Source: Datura wrightii | Lineage: Eukaryota > Streptophyta > Magnoliopsida > Solanales > Solanaceae | DNA length: 64,000 bases | NCBI GenBank assembly: GCA_035772735.1 | Contig: JASDFA010000002.1 | Coordinates: forward strand, 37,530,501 to 37,594,500 | Direction of reading: 5' to 3' | Part shown: in pieces, positions 1-12,727 of the stretch | Layout: each line of letters begins with the position of its first letter | How positions within the stretch are numbered: the stretch's first letter is position 1 | Position numbers and translations under genes: made by a program | The notes under the pieces: model-generated | What the model was told of the DNA's origin: nothing | Database searches by the model: none | What the model saw: the letters and a program-made list of their open reading frames with translations, nothing else

Positions 1-145
1 GTGACTGTCTGTGCGAGCGGCTAGATAGCCGCTCTAAACTCTGTAGAGAACACTGGGTCATCCTGAGGGGCTACTGAGATGGTAGGGCAGGTCGGTGGCA
101 TTGCCGGCCCTTGTTCCATTACCACATCATGGAGGCATTATTTCA
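1..145 (-). pseudogene. chromovirus T1 gag, N-terminal fragment
   Basis: Read on the minus strand, this stretch gives a proline-rich start followed by EFRAAI, a stop and PLAQTV. That resembles the gag N-terminus of Solanaceae Tekay/Del chromoviruses, which have a conserved [ED]xRAA...LAQ[TA]VT segment. The rest of gag lies beyond base 1. It sits where gag should be, just downstream of the leader and LTR on the minus strand. The in-frame TAG sits where the family has a sense codon, so the copy is dead. The assignment rests mainly on position and the LAQ segment. Confidence 0.5.
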
Positions 146-358
146 CTGAAATAGAATAGAGCACGAGTTAGGAGAACATTTCTAGAATTGAATTTCAACT
201 CATGATAAAGAGTATGAACAAAAGGGAGTTTTCCTAATAACGTCTCGTAGCCTCCCCGTCATAAGTGTGGCGCGCTTCACACCCATGAAAAGGACTCTAC
301 TCGAGGCGGCTTTCAAACATTCTAGGATACTCTAAACCTAGTGCTTTGATACCATGTT
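146..358 (-). other. chromovirus T1 5' leader with tRNA-iMet primer binding site
   Basis: This is the untranslated leader between LTR and gag of a minus-strand Ty3/gypsy element. Bases 343-354 read TGGTATCAAAGC on the minus strand, 11 of 12 matches to the usual initiator-methionine PBS TGGTATCAGAGC, four bases inside the LTR end. The leader also shares a block (minus-strand CATGGGTGTGAAGCGCGCCA) with the leader of chromovirus D (41760-41780), showing the two are the same lineage. Confidence 0.8.
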
Positions 359-2778
359 TGTCATGCCCCAAATCTATACCTTGGATGAGACATTGTACTC
401 GGAGTCATAAGTAACCCCAATCCAACCCATGGTCTATCATAACATTGGCATTCTGAGTAAAAACATAGCGGAAGCTTTAAAATAATAAAATCATTCATGA
501 ATGATAACTAAATCACAAAGTTTAAACAACTGAAACAAAAATGAAAATCTGGGTCTGTGTGTGTATCTAAAAGCCATCTATGTGACGAGTTGCTGGGACA
601 AGCCCCTAGCATACTAAATCTAACTGAAGGAAATATAACTTAAAATAAATAATCCTCATCCTCGAAAGATGAGGACTCACCACTGATGCAGCTGAAAACT
701 TCTGGGCGAGATCTACTAATGGTGTTGAGACTGAGAACCTACAGCTGTATCATAAAATGATACAGCATAAAAGGTATGCGTCTGTACTTTGAATGTACTA
801 AGTAAGTAGGAGAAACCATAACATGGAGAATACAATGATTGAACAGTAAAGATATGCAATGACCAACTGAATGCTGAAACTGAATAAATGGTAATATACT
901 GAGATGGTCAAAATGACCCTATCTGATGGTCGAAGACATGCCTTAAATCTAAGATACTAATCTGAAATAGCATACTGAACTTATTTGAACTGAGTAGTCT
1001 AAAGCTATTTTGAACTAAGCTAATATGAGACTGAACTGAAATAACTAGAGGGAAAGTCTATATCCGACATATAACCTCATGAGGTAGACGTGAAGTCTGA
1101 TGTATACACCTCATTGGTAGGACCCAATATACCTTTCCAGGGTATAAAGGCATGAACTGAGTGATCATAGGTCTAGAGCCATGAGTCCAATAAAATATAA
1201 CCTACGGTGGCAATGTAGTTCTAGGAACCTGGCTGCGCTGAAACCCCCGTTCGCTTGGTGCTAAGTCCTACTCCCACAGGATAGTCCTAGACTGAATACT
1301 AAGCTGATAGCTCGAAATTGGGGCCCAATACTAAGTCAGGAATACCAATCTAGAAGTACCTTGAGAGTCTTATCGGATCGGATTCTGTAACTGGTGTTCT
1401 AAGACTGGTCAGAGCTGCTTATCTGGAACCGTCGTAACCGTCTAAAGAACAAACTAAAATATGAAACTGGGGTCTTAAGGCTGGTTAGAGTTTCTTATCT
1501 AGAAGTGTTATGACCGCCTAAAGAACCACTAGAATATGATACTAAGTCTAATACTGATTACTAGGAGGCACCACTAACACCTAAGGAATTAACTGTAGTC
1601 AAACTGATCAACTGACATTTCTGGACAACACTGAGTCTAATAATCTTACTGAAACTGGACATATAAATATCTGACTAAAATTTCCACATACACTAATAAT
1701 ATGGAGATTTCATATCTGTTAGAATCAAGCTAAAAGGAAACTAGTCCAACATGCAAGATCCTAAATTCAACTGAATTGAGACTTATGACTAAATTATTCC
1801 ACTAAGATACAATTCTCATAAATGTCTAGAAATAGGGAATAATAATCAGTTAAAATCATGAGAAATATACCACATGAAATCTTAGCGAAATTAATCTGAC
1901 AATTTTTTTACATTTCAAATCCACAAAGTTGAACCAATAGAGAAAATTAGAAAAGGTTTTGAACTATTCCCTTGTTGAATTCCCACATACATGATGAAGA
2001 AATCCAAAGAAAATTTCTTGAGAATATGAGGAGAAGTTGACTGCCCTAGTTTTTGCTTAAGAGAAATGACCTGAGTTCTACGAATGCTCTTTTGAGACTC
2101 TAGGTGATGAATGAGGGATGAAAATCATTCAATCCCTCTAAATTCATCAAAATTATGCTTAAAATGATGTAGTATAGGCCTTAGGATCATAGAAATTACG
2201 GAAAAGCCCTTACTAAACTCACAGGGAAAAGCTAACTCCCAGTCCCCACGAGGGACTGGATAAGTCGTGCCCAGTGATCAGGACTCATGCTCAGAATCCA
2301 TCAAGTACACAGTCAAATTCCCTCTGTTGGTCACCACGAGGGACACCATAACTCGTGGTGTACCCAATGACTCGTGGTGCACCCAATGACTCGTGGTGAC
2401 CCACCAATCGCCGACGCTGCCCAATTCTCAAATCTCCAAGCCACTCTGGACCATGAGTCACCTAACGGTTCGTGGCATAGACCACGACTCATGGTGTCTA
2501 GTCGTTAGGCACACTGTTTGTTCTCCCTTCATCCTTCACTGCCTTTGACCAAGACTGGCTTAATGAGTCATGGTGCTGACCACGACTTGTGGTCATGTCC
2601 GTGGTTACCCCAAAACCTAAATTCTCCAACTTAAATCAACTCCCCACCGTGAGCCACTTAACGACTCGTGTTCTACCCAACGGATCACAGGATGACTCAT
2701 TCTGTGACCTAGTACAAAAAATTCTATTTTCTCCGTTTCAACTCCCGGGTCTGATCTTAGGGTTTCTGGGGCATTACA
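359..2778 (-). repeat. 5' LTR of chromovirus T1 (2420 bp)
   Basis: The LTR runs TGTCATGCC...GCATTACA in window orientation, and the PBS on its left shows it is a 5' LTR of a minus-strand element. It shares long blocks with the solo LTR at 6393-8739. Inside are two tandem copies of a roughly 80-bp unit (around 1390-1450 and 1470-1530). A cluster of short CGAGTCGTGG/GACTCGTGGT motifs lies at about 2240-2710, 70-540 bp from the LTR start. The element interrupts the reverse transcriptase of Athila A. The right-hand target duplication would be CATGA (2779-2783); its partner is outside the window. No gene is seen inside. Confidence 0.85.
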
Positions 2779-3660
2779 CATGATGTTTATCTTCTCAGAT
2801 ATTGTGGATGACACCATTGAGATTTTTATGGATGAATTTTTGGTGGTAGGTGATTCATTTGAGGATTGGTTAGCTCAATTAGCTTTGATATTGAAGCATT
2901 GTGAGTAAACAAATTTGGTGCTGAACTGGGAGAAGTTCCATTTTATGGTGAAAGAAGGCATAGTGCTAGGGCACAAGATTTCTGAATAGGGGATCAAGGT
3001 GGACAAAGATAAGATTGAATTCATGTCCATACTACCTCCTCCCATCTATGTTAAGGATATGCAAATCTTCCTTGAGCATGCCAGATTTTACTAATGCTTT
3101 ATTAAAGATTTTTTTCAAAAATTACTAACTCATTGTGAAGGTTATTAGAGAGGGGGAAAGAATTTGTGTTTGACATTCAATGCCTGAAGGAGAAACTTAT
3201 CATCGCTCCTATTATTGTTGTACCATACTAGACTAAACCATTTGAAGTAATTTTTGATGTAAGTAGGGTGGATTTGGGAGCTGTTTTGAGTCAGAGGAGA
3301 GAAAAGATCTTTCACCCCATCTACTATTCTAGCAAAGCTCTGAATGCCACTCAAAAGTATTATATAGTAACTAAACAAGAGCTTCTAGCAGTAGTATATG
3401 CATTCGAGAAATTCATAGCGAACCTACTAGGCACAAATATGATAATCTACATAGACCATGCAGCCATCCATTACCTAATGTCAAAGAAGGATGAGAAGTT
3501 GGGCTTATTCAGTTGATATTGATGTTGTAGGAATTTAACTTTAAAGTCAAATATGGGAGGGGCACTAAGAACCAAGAAGCTAATCATGTGTCCAGGTTGT
3601 ATGAAGTAGGAAGAATTAATAATGAGCTGAGGATTAATGACTCATTCCTTGATTAACCAG
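2779..3660 (+). pseudogene. Athila A reverse transcriptase (partial) and RNase H
   Basis: Translation begins MFIFSDIVDDTIEIFMDE, the palm-domain segment of Athila/Tat RT. The catalytic YVDD-type box reads FMDE (2828-2836), so the second Asp is Glu. It continues with LNWEKFHFMV and VLGHKISE (thumb). RNase H follows with SRVDLGAVLSQRREK, HPIYYSSKALNATQKY and LLAVVYAFEKF (about 3268-3516). Stops occur at 2906, 2988 and later, and the frame shifts near 3520. The upstream RT half is cut off by chromovirus T1. Neighbouring integrase confirms the order RT-RH-INT of Ty3/gypsy. It is inactive. Confidence 0.85.
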
Positions 3661-4920
3661 TGTTGCTACATCTCAGGATCTGATTCCATGGTTCGTGGAT
3701 TATGTAAACTTCTTAGTTAGTAATGTAGTTCCCAAAGATATGAACTTCCATCAAAGGAAGAAATTTTTCCATGATGGGAAGAAAATTTTTTGGGATGAAC
3801 CATACATATTTAGAGTGTGTACAAATAATATGATTAGAATGAGTGTTCCAGAGGCTGAGATGATGAGTATTCTTGAGGCATATCTTCCATCCCCTGTTGG
3901 GGGCCATTACAGTGTATTTGCATATGTATAAGATCTTGAAGTGTGGGTATTATTAGCCTACAATTCATTAGGATGCATACAATTATGTGAAGGCCTGTGA
4001 CTAGTGTCAATGACAAAGGGGTGTATCAAGAAAGCATGAGTTGCCCCAATACTTAAAGTAGAGTTATTTTACGTTTAACGAATTAACTTTATAGGTCCGT
4101 TTGTGAGATCCTATGGGTTGAAGTACATATTAGTGGCTTCGGACTATGTCTCAAAATGGGTGGAAGCTATAACGCTTCCAAATAATGAGAGTAGAAGTGT
4201 CAACATTCTTGAAATGAAATATCTTCTCCAGGTCTGGCACATTGAGGGCAATAATCAACAATGGTGGGTCTTACTTGTGCAACAAATTATTCGTGCCTTG
4301 ATTGAAAAATATGTTGTCAAGCATAAGGTGACAACACCTTATCATTCTCAGACAAACAGGCAGGTAAGAAATCTCCAATCAGGAGATAAAGACAATCCTT
4401 GTAAAAACGACGTATGCTAATAGAACGGATTACTAAAGGAGGCTGGATGATGCTTTATGGGCATACCAAATAGCTTTCAAAACACCTATCGGCATGTATC
4501 AGATGGTCTATGGAAAGGCTTCTCACTTACTAGTGGAGCTTGAGCACAAGGCCTTGTGGGTGCTCAAGAAGTTATATTTTAATTGAGGAGATGTTGCCAA
4601 CCTGAGGCTCGATCAAGTGAATAAGATGAATGAGTTTAGGCTCGATGCTTATGAAATTTCAGCCTTATCTAAATAAAAGATGAAGTCGTATCATGAATAG
4701 AAGATTTAGAAGAGGGAATTCAGCTCGGGTGACATGATGTTGTTATTCACTCCAAGCTTCGCTTATTCCTAGGAAAATAAAGTCCAAGTGGTCTGGTCCA
4801 TTTAAAATGGCCTATGTGTTCCCATAGGGGGCTATTGAGCTTGAAAATCAAGATGGTAAAACATTCAGTATAAATGGCCAGCGCGTCAAACAGTACTTTG
4901 AAACATCAGATAAGGTAAGA
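3661..4920 (+). pseudogene. Athila A integrase
   Basis: The segment opens with DYVNFLVSNVVPKDMNFHQR and FFWDEPYIFRVC-like sequence, the Athila pre-integrase, then HH-CC region remnants. The catalytic core begins INFIGPF where the family has the first catalytic Asp (xDFMGPF), so D is replaced by N. Further on are GLKYILVASDYVSKWVEA and KHKVTTPYHSQTN. The C-terminal part (about 4440-4910) resembles the family's segments on LDDALWAYRTAFKTPIGM and the GPF...VFPxGAxELEN module. The segment around the second catalytic Asp is scrambled. Multiple frameshifts and TAG stops make it a pseudogene. Confidence 0.85.
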
Positions 4921-5212
4921 TTGATTGATGAGGTGTACCTTGATAAAGTCTGAGTAATGAAGGTACCTGTGTCATGTCGTGACGTTAAATTAAATGCTTA
5001 TTGGGAGGTAACCAAGGTCTATCTTGATAAAACTAAGTAATCAAGATACCTGCGTCGTGTGATAAGTTAAATCAGGCACTGCTTGGGAGGAAACCTAAGA
5101 TGTTTTGTACTTTTTAATTTGATTTCACTCTTGGGCAGAATTGATGTTTGTTGAGTGTGAAGGAAAAAAGAGGTTGAAAATGGCTAAAATATGTTCAACC
5201 ATAAACTGCAGG
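4921..5212 (+). repeat. Athila A post-integrase region, two diverged direct repeats
   Basis: Two copies of an approximately 85-bp unit follow the integrase end. One is at about 4937-5020 and one at about 5021-5105, each containing a TTGATAAA...GTACC/GATACC block and ending in TTGGGAGG. The TTGGGAGG signature also marks the post-integrase region of Athila C (about 32850-32870, reverse strand), which helps place the deletion joint there. No coding capacity is seen. Confidence 0.6.
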
Positions 5213-5530
5213 ACAGGCCGTGGAAAGCTTTGACAGGATGGGGTTTACACAGTGGAAAACTGGAGATGAAAAAATTTGGTGATAATAACTATAGGTGAGT
5301 TCATGGATCATGGAAACTTTGACGATCCATGGAAGCTTCTGTCAATTGAAGGCCATAAAATGCAATTCTTTCAATTTACCTCATGGATAATAAGACGGTC
5401 TGTCATTTCTAATGACAACCCCTTAAGTTGATCGTGGGAAATTGGAGTTAAGACAGATGCTACATTGCAGGTCCACGATATAATAGAAGAACCATTCTTT
5501 ATTTGACGATCCATGGAAATGGTCGTGGCC
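5213..5530 (+). repeat. short-motif cluster upstream of Athila A 3' ORF
   Basis: About 320 bp carry many variants of CCATGGA, GGATCATGG, TCGTGG and GACGGTCTG in both orientations. Words such as GGATCATGG and GACGGTC recur in the 3' LTR of the same element (about 24370-24800). Nothing is encoded. This may be a regulatory region for the 3' ORF that starts about 550 bp downstream, but that is inference from position and word sharing. Confidence 0.5.
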
Positions 5531-6071
5531 AGCTGAAAGTAAACCCTAACCCAACTCGTTCACCTTCTTCTTCTTATTCCCACTTACCTGTATCAAACTT
5601 AGAACCCCATACCTATCTCCACCCTCATACCTATCTCCACCCCTTTTCCCTCCATTAATGCTCCATTCAAAATTCCACACTTCACTCCATCAATCCCATG
5701 ATCTACTCCCCCTTATCACTCCAACATCTTATGATCTACTCCCCCATACCACTCAAAATCCCCTAGTTATATCCCCTATCTAAGCCATAAATCCCATATC
5801 TTCCACACCTCCCGCCTCCATAAAAATCCATAAAACCCAAAATTCTTCCCATCACCAACATCTAATATCACATCTCACATATCGAGTTAGAATTGCATAG
5901 CTAGTGGAAAGAAAACATCACCTCATTTCCCAGGATTGCACCACTTTAGAGTAGATTTCACGAACCAAAATATGGTTCATCCTTCTCAGAAAAGTTCGTC
6001 AATCCAACCATTCTTATGACTTCATAAGTGCCTAGTCATAGAACACTTTCAGCGGGTAACAGGATGGCTCA
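5531..6071 (+). other. Athila A spacer before the 3' ORF, C-rich
   Basis: This is a pyrimidine-rich, coding-free leader (many CCC, CTCC and ATCTCC words between 5560 and 5880) running into the start region of the PF20167-like ORF. A long C/T-rich leader before this ORF is plausible as its 5' UTR, but no promoter element can be identified with confidence. Confidence 0.4.
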
Positions 6072-6392
6072 TCATCACTACTAGGCAACGAACACGCCAA
6101 CAACAAGTGCCTCCTCCTTAGTCTAAAGAGGGAGGAGATGCAGCCATAGCAGCTAGTACAAGCAAGTCTAGTTATGAGGGATCAGGGAGTGATAGAGCTA
6201 GTGTCACCGGAGAGAAGAGTTTTACAGACAGTAGGAATGATTCTGCAGTAGAGGCCTACTCTTCTAAATGAAGGAGGTAACAGGAGATTAGGGCCAAACT
6301 TGCCCAATATATGGAAGACATTAAATAGAAGATCAAAGGTATGCGTGAAATTTATACTACAGGTCTTGAGACTACAATACGAGGACTATTAA
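6072..6392 (+). pseudogene. Athila A 3' ORF (PF20167-like 'plant transposon protein'), N-terminal piece
   Basis: The ORF starts near ATG 6072 and, after a small frameshift, reads RQRTRQQQVPPP, a stop, then a Gly/Ser/Ala-rich segment with ASTSKSSYEGSGSDRASV. This low-complexity start is typical of proteins annotated in Solanaceae as putative plant transposon protein (PF20167-type). Stops at 6120 and near 6330 are TAG, likely from CAG. Solo LTR S1 interrupts the frame at 6392 and the ORF resumes at 8745. The protein's function is unknown; it occupies the env-like position downstream of integrase. Confidence 0.6.
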
Positions 6393-8739
6393 TGTCACAA
6401 CCCGAGTCTGTACCCTGGATGAGACACGGTACTTGGAGTTACAAGTAACCCTAAGCCAACCCATGGTCTATCATAACACTGGTATACTGAGCAAACATAA
6501 GCGGAATCTTTAAATAAATAAAATCATTTAGTAAAACTGAGTTGACAAGAGTAAATACATCTGAAATACAATACTGAGAATATGTGTCTATATCTGAAAG
6601 CCAACTACAAAAAAATAAGTTGTTGGGACAAGTCCCCAGCTAACTTTAAAGTTTGACTAAAAGAACTAGCTAAAAATAAATATTGTCCTTGAAAAATAAG
6701 GACTCACCAAATGCAACTGTTGATATCGTCAGGTGTAAACTACTGAAAATGCTGGAATTGTGAACATGTACCTATATCATGATACGATACAGCATACAAG
6801 GCATGCGTCAGTACTTTAAATGTACTGAGTAAGTGAGAGATATAAACATGAAAGAAAAATAACTGAACTAAAATGACATGAAATGATCAACTAATATGTT
6901 GTAAATTGATATAACTGAAAAATAATAGATATGGTCTATAATGACCCTGGTTGATAGTCATAAACATGTCCTGGATCTGAGATACTAAACTGGGCTAAAT
7001 TGAACTGAACTGAACTGAGACTATACTAACTAGTGGGAGAGTCTATAACCGACATGTAACCACGTAAGCTAAACGTGGAGTTTGATGTATACGCCCCATC
7101 GATAGGACCCAATATACTTTGCCAGGGTATAAAGCCATGAACTGGGTGATCACAAATCTGGGGCCATTGGGCCAATAAAATAACCTACAGCGACAACGTA
7201 GTTCTGGGATGGGTGCGCTGGAACTCCAGTCCATTCGGTGCTAATCCCTACTCCAACTGCATAGTCCTAATCTGACTACTAAGCTGATAGCTTAAAACCG
7301 GGGCCCAATACTAAGTCAGGGATACTTATCTGGAAGTACCTTGAGAGTCATGTCGAATCGGATCTTTTAATTGGTGTCCTAAGAATGGTCAGAGTTGCTT
7401 ATCTGGAAGCGTCTTAACTGTCTAAAGAACAAATTGAAGCTGAAGGTGGTGGTTCTAAGACTGGTCAGAGTTGCTTATCTGGAAGCATCATAATCGTCCG
7501 TAGAACTAACTGGTAACTGATAACTGATATTTGATAACTGGGAGGCATTACTGACACCTCAAGAACTGATTGTATCCAAAATGATCAGCTGACATTATTA
7601 AAAGACTCTAAATACACTAACATCATAAATGAACTGAGCTAGCATGCAACTGGCTGAGAATTCAACTGATATTAATAATATGGGAAATCCAACAATGATT
7701 GAATCAAGCAACATGAGTAACTAATCAATTAGGCGAGACTCTAATTACTGTATTCAAGAGCTAGGGCTAAAATCCCATTACAAGAAGCAAGTACAAACAT
7801 GATCTCTATGTAATGGAAATATAAAAGTTAACAGTATGAACAACATTCCCACATGATTACATTGGATTCTAAGTGAAAATTTATTCAATTTCAAAACCTC
7901 AAGGCTAGAACTGATAAGAAAGTCTAGATGCTTTTTGGGGAACAAGGGAAGGATAATTTCCTTGCTAAATTCTCACATAGCTGGTGTAGAAATCCTGGAT
8001 AAAACTCTTGAGAATTTGAGAAGAAAATTCGAATTCCCTAGCTTTTCTTTGAGGAGTCTGTCTGAAGGTTCTTCGCTCTGGAGATCGAGAGATGAGTGAA
8101 AGTAAGAGGGATTTATTCTATTATCTCTTTAACTCACTTCAAAACATGACCAATATGATGTATTTTAGATCCTAGGAGTTTAGAAAATTATAGAAAATCC
8201 CTTAGAAATTTCATAGGAAAATCACACTGCCGGCCCAAATGAGGGACTGGACGAGTCATTACTTAAGGGACGACTCATTACGTGTCCCGTCGTTAATACT
8301 GGGAGAACTCATCCTGTAAGTTACCATGAGTGACACCATGACTCATGGTGTACCTAATGGCTCGTGGTGACAAGTCGTGCTGAACACTACCAAAAATTCA
8401 ACATCCAATCCAAAATCCTAACCACGGCCAACTCCACGAGTCGTGGAGTCACTTCACTACTCGTGGCGGCCTCTCATGGAATCTCCAGGGAGTCAACCTC
8501 AAACCCTTGACCAAACTCAGTTGACGAGCTGTTTCCTTGACCACAACTCATTGCCTCTATCGTGGTCACCTCCTGACCACAAGTTCCTACCAATCCTCTC
8601 CTCACATCACGAGTCACTCCACAACTTGTAGGATACTTCACGGGTCACTGGACGACTCGTCCTGTGACCTGGTGAAAATTTTCTTGTTCTCTCCATTTGA
8701 ACCCTCGGTTTTGATATTAGGGGCTTTCAGGATATTACA
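6393..8739 (-). mobile_element. solo chromovirus LTR S1 (2347 bp, TSD ATTAA)
   Basis: The element begins TGTCACAACC, ends ATATTACA, and is flanked by the 5-bp duplication ATTAA at 6388-6392 and 8740-8744. It matches the T1 LTR over most of its length, for example around 7100-7230 versus 1090-1220, so by analogy it is in minus orientation. No internal region or second LTR is present, so it is a solo LTR left by LTR-LTR recombination. A motif cluster with GACTCGTGG/ACGAGTC words lies at about 8230-8670. It splits the 3' ORF of Athila A. Confidence 0.9.
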
Positions 8740-8744
8740 ATTAA

Positions 8745-10420
8745 GAGGAGAATATTTGAATAATTGCAAATATATTCGTTTGACTTGACTGAATTGCATA
8801 AGATCAAAGATCTCTTTAATCATTAAAAGTTGGAGTGGATGATAGAATCACCAGGTGATATATTCCAGTAATGATCCACGAGTTCTACTTGCATATGCAT
8901 GCACTCTGATCAAAATATGGAAGAAGGGTGATTCAGCTAAGGGTCAGCTACCATTGGATAGTGGCAAATGTGGGGTAAAAATTGATATCTTTGAGAGCAC
9001 CATCCAGAGGTTCTTTTTTTGTCCTGGTTATGAGGCACTGGTTAACATGGAAGAATTTGAGTACAGGATGTGCTTATGAGTGAGAGGAAAAAGCAGGAGG
9101 ATTCAACTGAGAGGAAGAGGCAGATTAAGTGGCTAGTCTCAGTACTTACATACATGGAGCCGACATAAATAAGGTATGATCACCAGTCACTATCATGAAG
9201 GGATATCTAAGTCTCATTGCAAAGTTTTTGTGGCCAATTGTGTGGTTGCGACTAGTCCCTACTTAGACTAATACACTGACTCTGAATTAAGTTATTATTA
9301 TTATTAGCCTCATGTTGAGGTTTGATGTTAACTTCGCCCCCATAATCATCACAGAGATTCGGGAGAGGGTTTTGAGGTATAGAATTTCCATTCCATTCCC
9401 TTGTCTGATGGTTCATTTGTGTCGTGAGGAGAGATTAGCCATATTATCGGTTGTAGATCAGACAATGCAGACCACCCATATACAGGAAATTGCTAAGGTC
9501 TGTGATGAGTCAAACCGTATTTCTAAGGGTAATACACAACCTTCTACATCAGGGGGTACACTTTTTGAGGACCTACTTGAGGAGAGTGCGCCGGTAGATG
9601 CACCTGCACCCACTGGAGAGGGAGCTACCACACCTTCTGAGTCTCCATCCATAGAGGCTGACACTAATATAGTTCCCACAGTAGCTTCGACCACTGTTAT
9701 ATCTAGACCTTCAATCCTAGCTCCAGCCTTTGCATTCACTCATAAAACATATCATCACTAGTTAGGCGTGCTGAGCAGAATGAAAAGCAAATTGACTTTA
9801 TCGCTCAGCAGCTCAAGCTATTCATTGAAAAATATTTTGCTGCTGCAGTTTCTCTGATACATAAGGTTGTGCAGATTCTACATGGGAGGATAGATAATAA
9901 AGAAGAGAGAGTTAATAAGTGGCTGCGGATGAGTCAGACCCCGGATATGAGCAGGATTTTACTTGAGCTGGCATACGATAAAGCTGACATTACATCATTA
10001 CAGGCTAGAACTGTTCCACTATTTGATGACCCAGCAACCATAGTTCTTGAAGAGCCACATGATAAGCACCTATTATTCAAATTGTTCGAGGATTCCCCTC
10101 CACGGGATGTGGAAAAGAGGCCCAGGGCATTGATGATAAGGGCACTATTGAAGCAGCGCGTAAGAGGGTGAGAAGAGAATTGTAGGAAGCTCTCTACTTC
10201 TCTAAAATTACACTAAAATGATAGGAGATGTTGAAGCTTCTTCGAGTAGGGCACCTGAGAGTGTTGAGCATACTAGAGACCATGACCCCTAGGGTGAGTC
10301 TCAGACTCTACATATGCTAGTACTGGCATCACTGATGTTGTTACTACTAGGGTTGCACCTGTATCCCAGACTTCGACACTGGACACCAGCATGTAAGTGC
10401 CAGAAGTAAGTCCTTTCTTC
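8745..10420 (+). pseudogene. Athila A 3' ORF (PF20167-like), main part
   Basis: After the S1 insertion the frame resumes. Conserved family segments follow: NDPRVLLAYACTLIKIW, LDSGKCGVKIDIFES, QRFFFCPGYEAL (about 8875-9050), then FDVNFAPIIITEIRERVL and IPFPCLMVHLCR (9312-9430). A Ser/Thr/Pro-rich linker (9530-9730) and a helical tail near 9869-10170 come next. Frames shift at least three times and several stops are present. The whole protein would be roughly 500-600 residues, the usual size for this family. Its role is not established: names such as transposase in databases are not supported by any catalytic motif visible here. Confidence 0.75.
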
Positions 10421-11298
10421 CCATTTTTTTGCATTTTATAGTACTTTGGGGATAAAGCACAATTTTTTTGGTAAAGGCGGGAGCTTGTGTCCATGTCCAT
10501 CCTTGGATTTTTAATTTTTGTGTTCTTTTGAAAATGGACGCACCTCTAAATTTTGGATTATGTCATTGCCATTGTTTCAATATGTTGACTTGTATGGATC
10601 ATTGTTTTTAATTATGTGCATCAATGGAATGATTATGAATTTAGCTAGCGCACTAACCTAAAAACTAATAATTGATGATGAAAGCATGTGTCATATGTGT
10701 GCGAGCCAGTTTGATTAAGTCTCACATTATGTGTACAATCTAGAACTTATTGTATTAGTCTTTGCTAATATCGTAGGATTGGTTTGGTTAAGAAGGAATC
10801 ATAGGCCATTTTGTTGAAAGGCCACTTAAGCCTAAAAGACAAAACCAAATAAGAAAAATAAATCCCTAGATTCTTATTTTAAGCCTTAACCGTTTTTGTT
10901 GATCAACCAATTTCCCATCCCATCCTTTGTTTTTATAATTTCTATTTTGACCCAAATCCCTCCTAGCATACTAGGATTCAACTTAGGAAAATCACTTAAG
11001 TTGAGGGTGGCTGACCTGAGAATTAATGAAGCCAAGTTTGGGCATGAAAAAGGAACCTAGTTAATGAAAGAAAAAGGGTGTGGTAAAAGAAATGAAAAGA
11101 AAAGAAAAAGAAGAAAATTCAAAAAATTGCAACACAAAAGAAAAGTAGTCATATTTTAGAAATAAAACCCGCTCAAATCATGTTCAAATAAAGAAGGGAA
11201 GGCACGCTGAAGGGCCTAGTAAAGAAATGAAAAAAATAAAAAAGTATAGGTGCAAAAGGATGAGGTTTGAGTCACTTATCCAAAATTAGTATACCCAT
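10421..11298 (+). other. Athila A 3' untranslated region, first part
   Basis: No reading frame of note. The sequence is AT-rich with purine-rich A/G runs at 11040-11130 and resembles the long 3' untranslated regions of Athila elements. It is cut at 11298 by the LTR of Athila B and appears to continue at 23704. Confidence 0.5.
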
Positions 11299-12727
11299 TA
11301 ATAATATCCAAAACAACTCTCCAGTTAAGGAGGTGGCCACGGTCATGGCCATATGTAAAATAAGTACCCAATAAGAGTCGAAATTGATTTTCCAAGGACA
11401 CTGGAGGCTAGATTTACAAAAGTTGTGAATTAATTCATAAGAGCAAGCGTAATGTGCAAATGTAAAGTAAAATTGGGGGAAGTGGTTTGAACAAATATCA
11501 ATTGAAATTTGAAATCAAAACAAAATAACACAATTTCTGTTGACAAGATTAGAGAGACTAGGGGTATACATGTGATGGGGTGTCATTCTGATAAGTATTA
11601 ACTAAAAACCTTAGAATCAATTATCACATGGATAGCTTTGGTTTCAGCTACACTCAAAGTTTCTCAATCAAAAGAGTGTGTATATTTTAGGTTTTCTCAA
11701 ACCCCAAATAAAATAACCAAACATTGCTTGAGTGGGCATAGACTATTTCTAGCTCAACCCTTAAATAAATATTGAATCGGGCATAGATTATTTTTAGATC
11801 TAACCCTTAGATAAAAGCCCCAAATCCTTACTATTGAAGTCTTACCCAACTTCACTTCTTTTTTCCCAAGAAGAAGCAAAATTAGAGAATTCAATTAATG
11901 TTTGCAAAACCATTAATAGATTACATCTTGAAAAAATTCATAGATTCATGCATTATAATCAATTCTCAAATCAACTAGTCAATATCCATTCAATTCTAAA
12001 CATCAATCATTCACACACCCCTAGAAGAGAAATTAGTTGCTCATAATTAGGGAAAGAGAAATTATATCAAAGAGAAATTCCTCAAAACCATTCATCATAG
12101 GAAATTAAAATCAATTCCAAGCTTTGTATCTTCAATAATGTTGTTTTCACTAGGAAGAAGAAGAAGAAAGCAGAAAATTGTACTGTATGCTCTACAATAT
12201 TCTTTTTTCTTTATAATATCTCCCCTCTTCTACAAATGAGGTAAAAATCTACATATTATTCCTTGAACGGAGTCCAAAACACCTTTGGAAGCTTCCCAAG
12301 TACATACTTGTCTTCTGGATGATTTTGCCCTTCGAAGGAAATTTGGCTTACTTGCGTTGGCACCTGGATTTCCCAGGTGCGGACTTGCGGCACACATATG
12401 CAATGCAAGTCCAAGGCAATATTCTCTCAATTCTTCCTGCATGGCACTTGATCGCAGGTGCCGACTTATGGTGCATAGGTCCATTGTCAATAAACTCCAT
12501 ATCTTCTTGTGTGGCACCTACGAAATGCAGGTGCTGACTTACGGCACGCATGTCAGTTGCCATTCCTCAGACAAATCGCTTTAAGTTCAAATCCTCCATC
12601 ATATTTATTTCAAACAAATGCTTGAAAATAAGATAATAAAGTAATAAAACCCTTCTAAATCGCATTAAAACGAGGCAATAACTCATGTTCAAGAGCTAGA
12701 TTTGTTGGTAAATTGCCAACTCATCAA
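11299..12727 (-). repeat. 3' LTR of Athila B
   Basis: This copy starts TAATAATATCC (canonical TGATAAT) and ends AACTCATCA. It aligns along its whole length with 20567-23703 once the hAT insertion there is removed, at roughly 85-90% identity by eye. Bases 12340-12560 carry a cluster of GGTGC/GCACC and GCACACAT words. Short frames inside are chance openings. Confidence 0.85.

Noticed and set aside
354..2787. ATGTT as target duplication of the LTR at 359-2778
   Set aside because: The PBS shows 354-358 is internal to T1, so the match with 2783-2787 is chance; the true partner lies outside the window.
359..8739. One long element with LTRs at 359-2778 and 6393-8739
   Set aside because: Both LTRs are minus-oriented chromovirus type while the sequence between is a + strand Athila pol, and 6393-8739 has its own ATTAA duplication.
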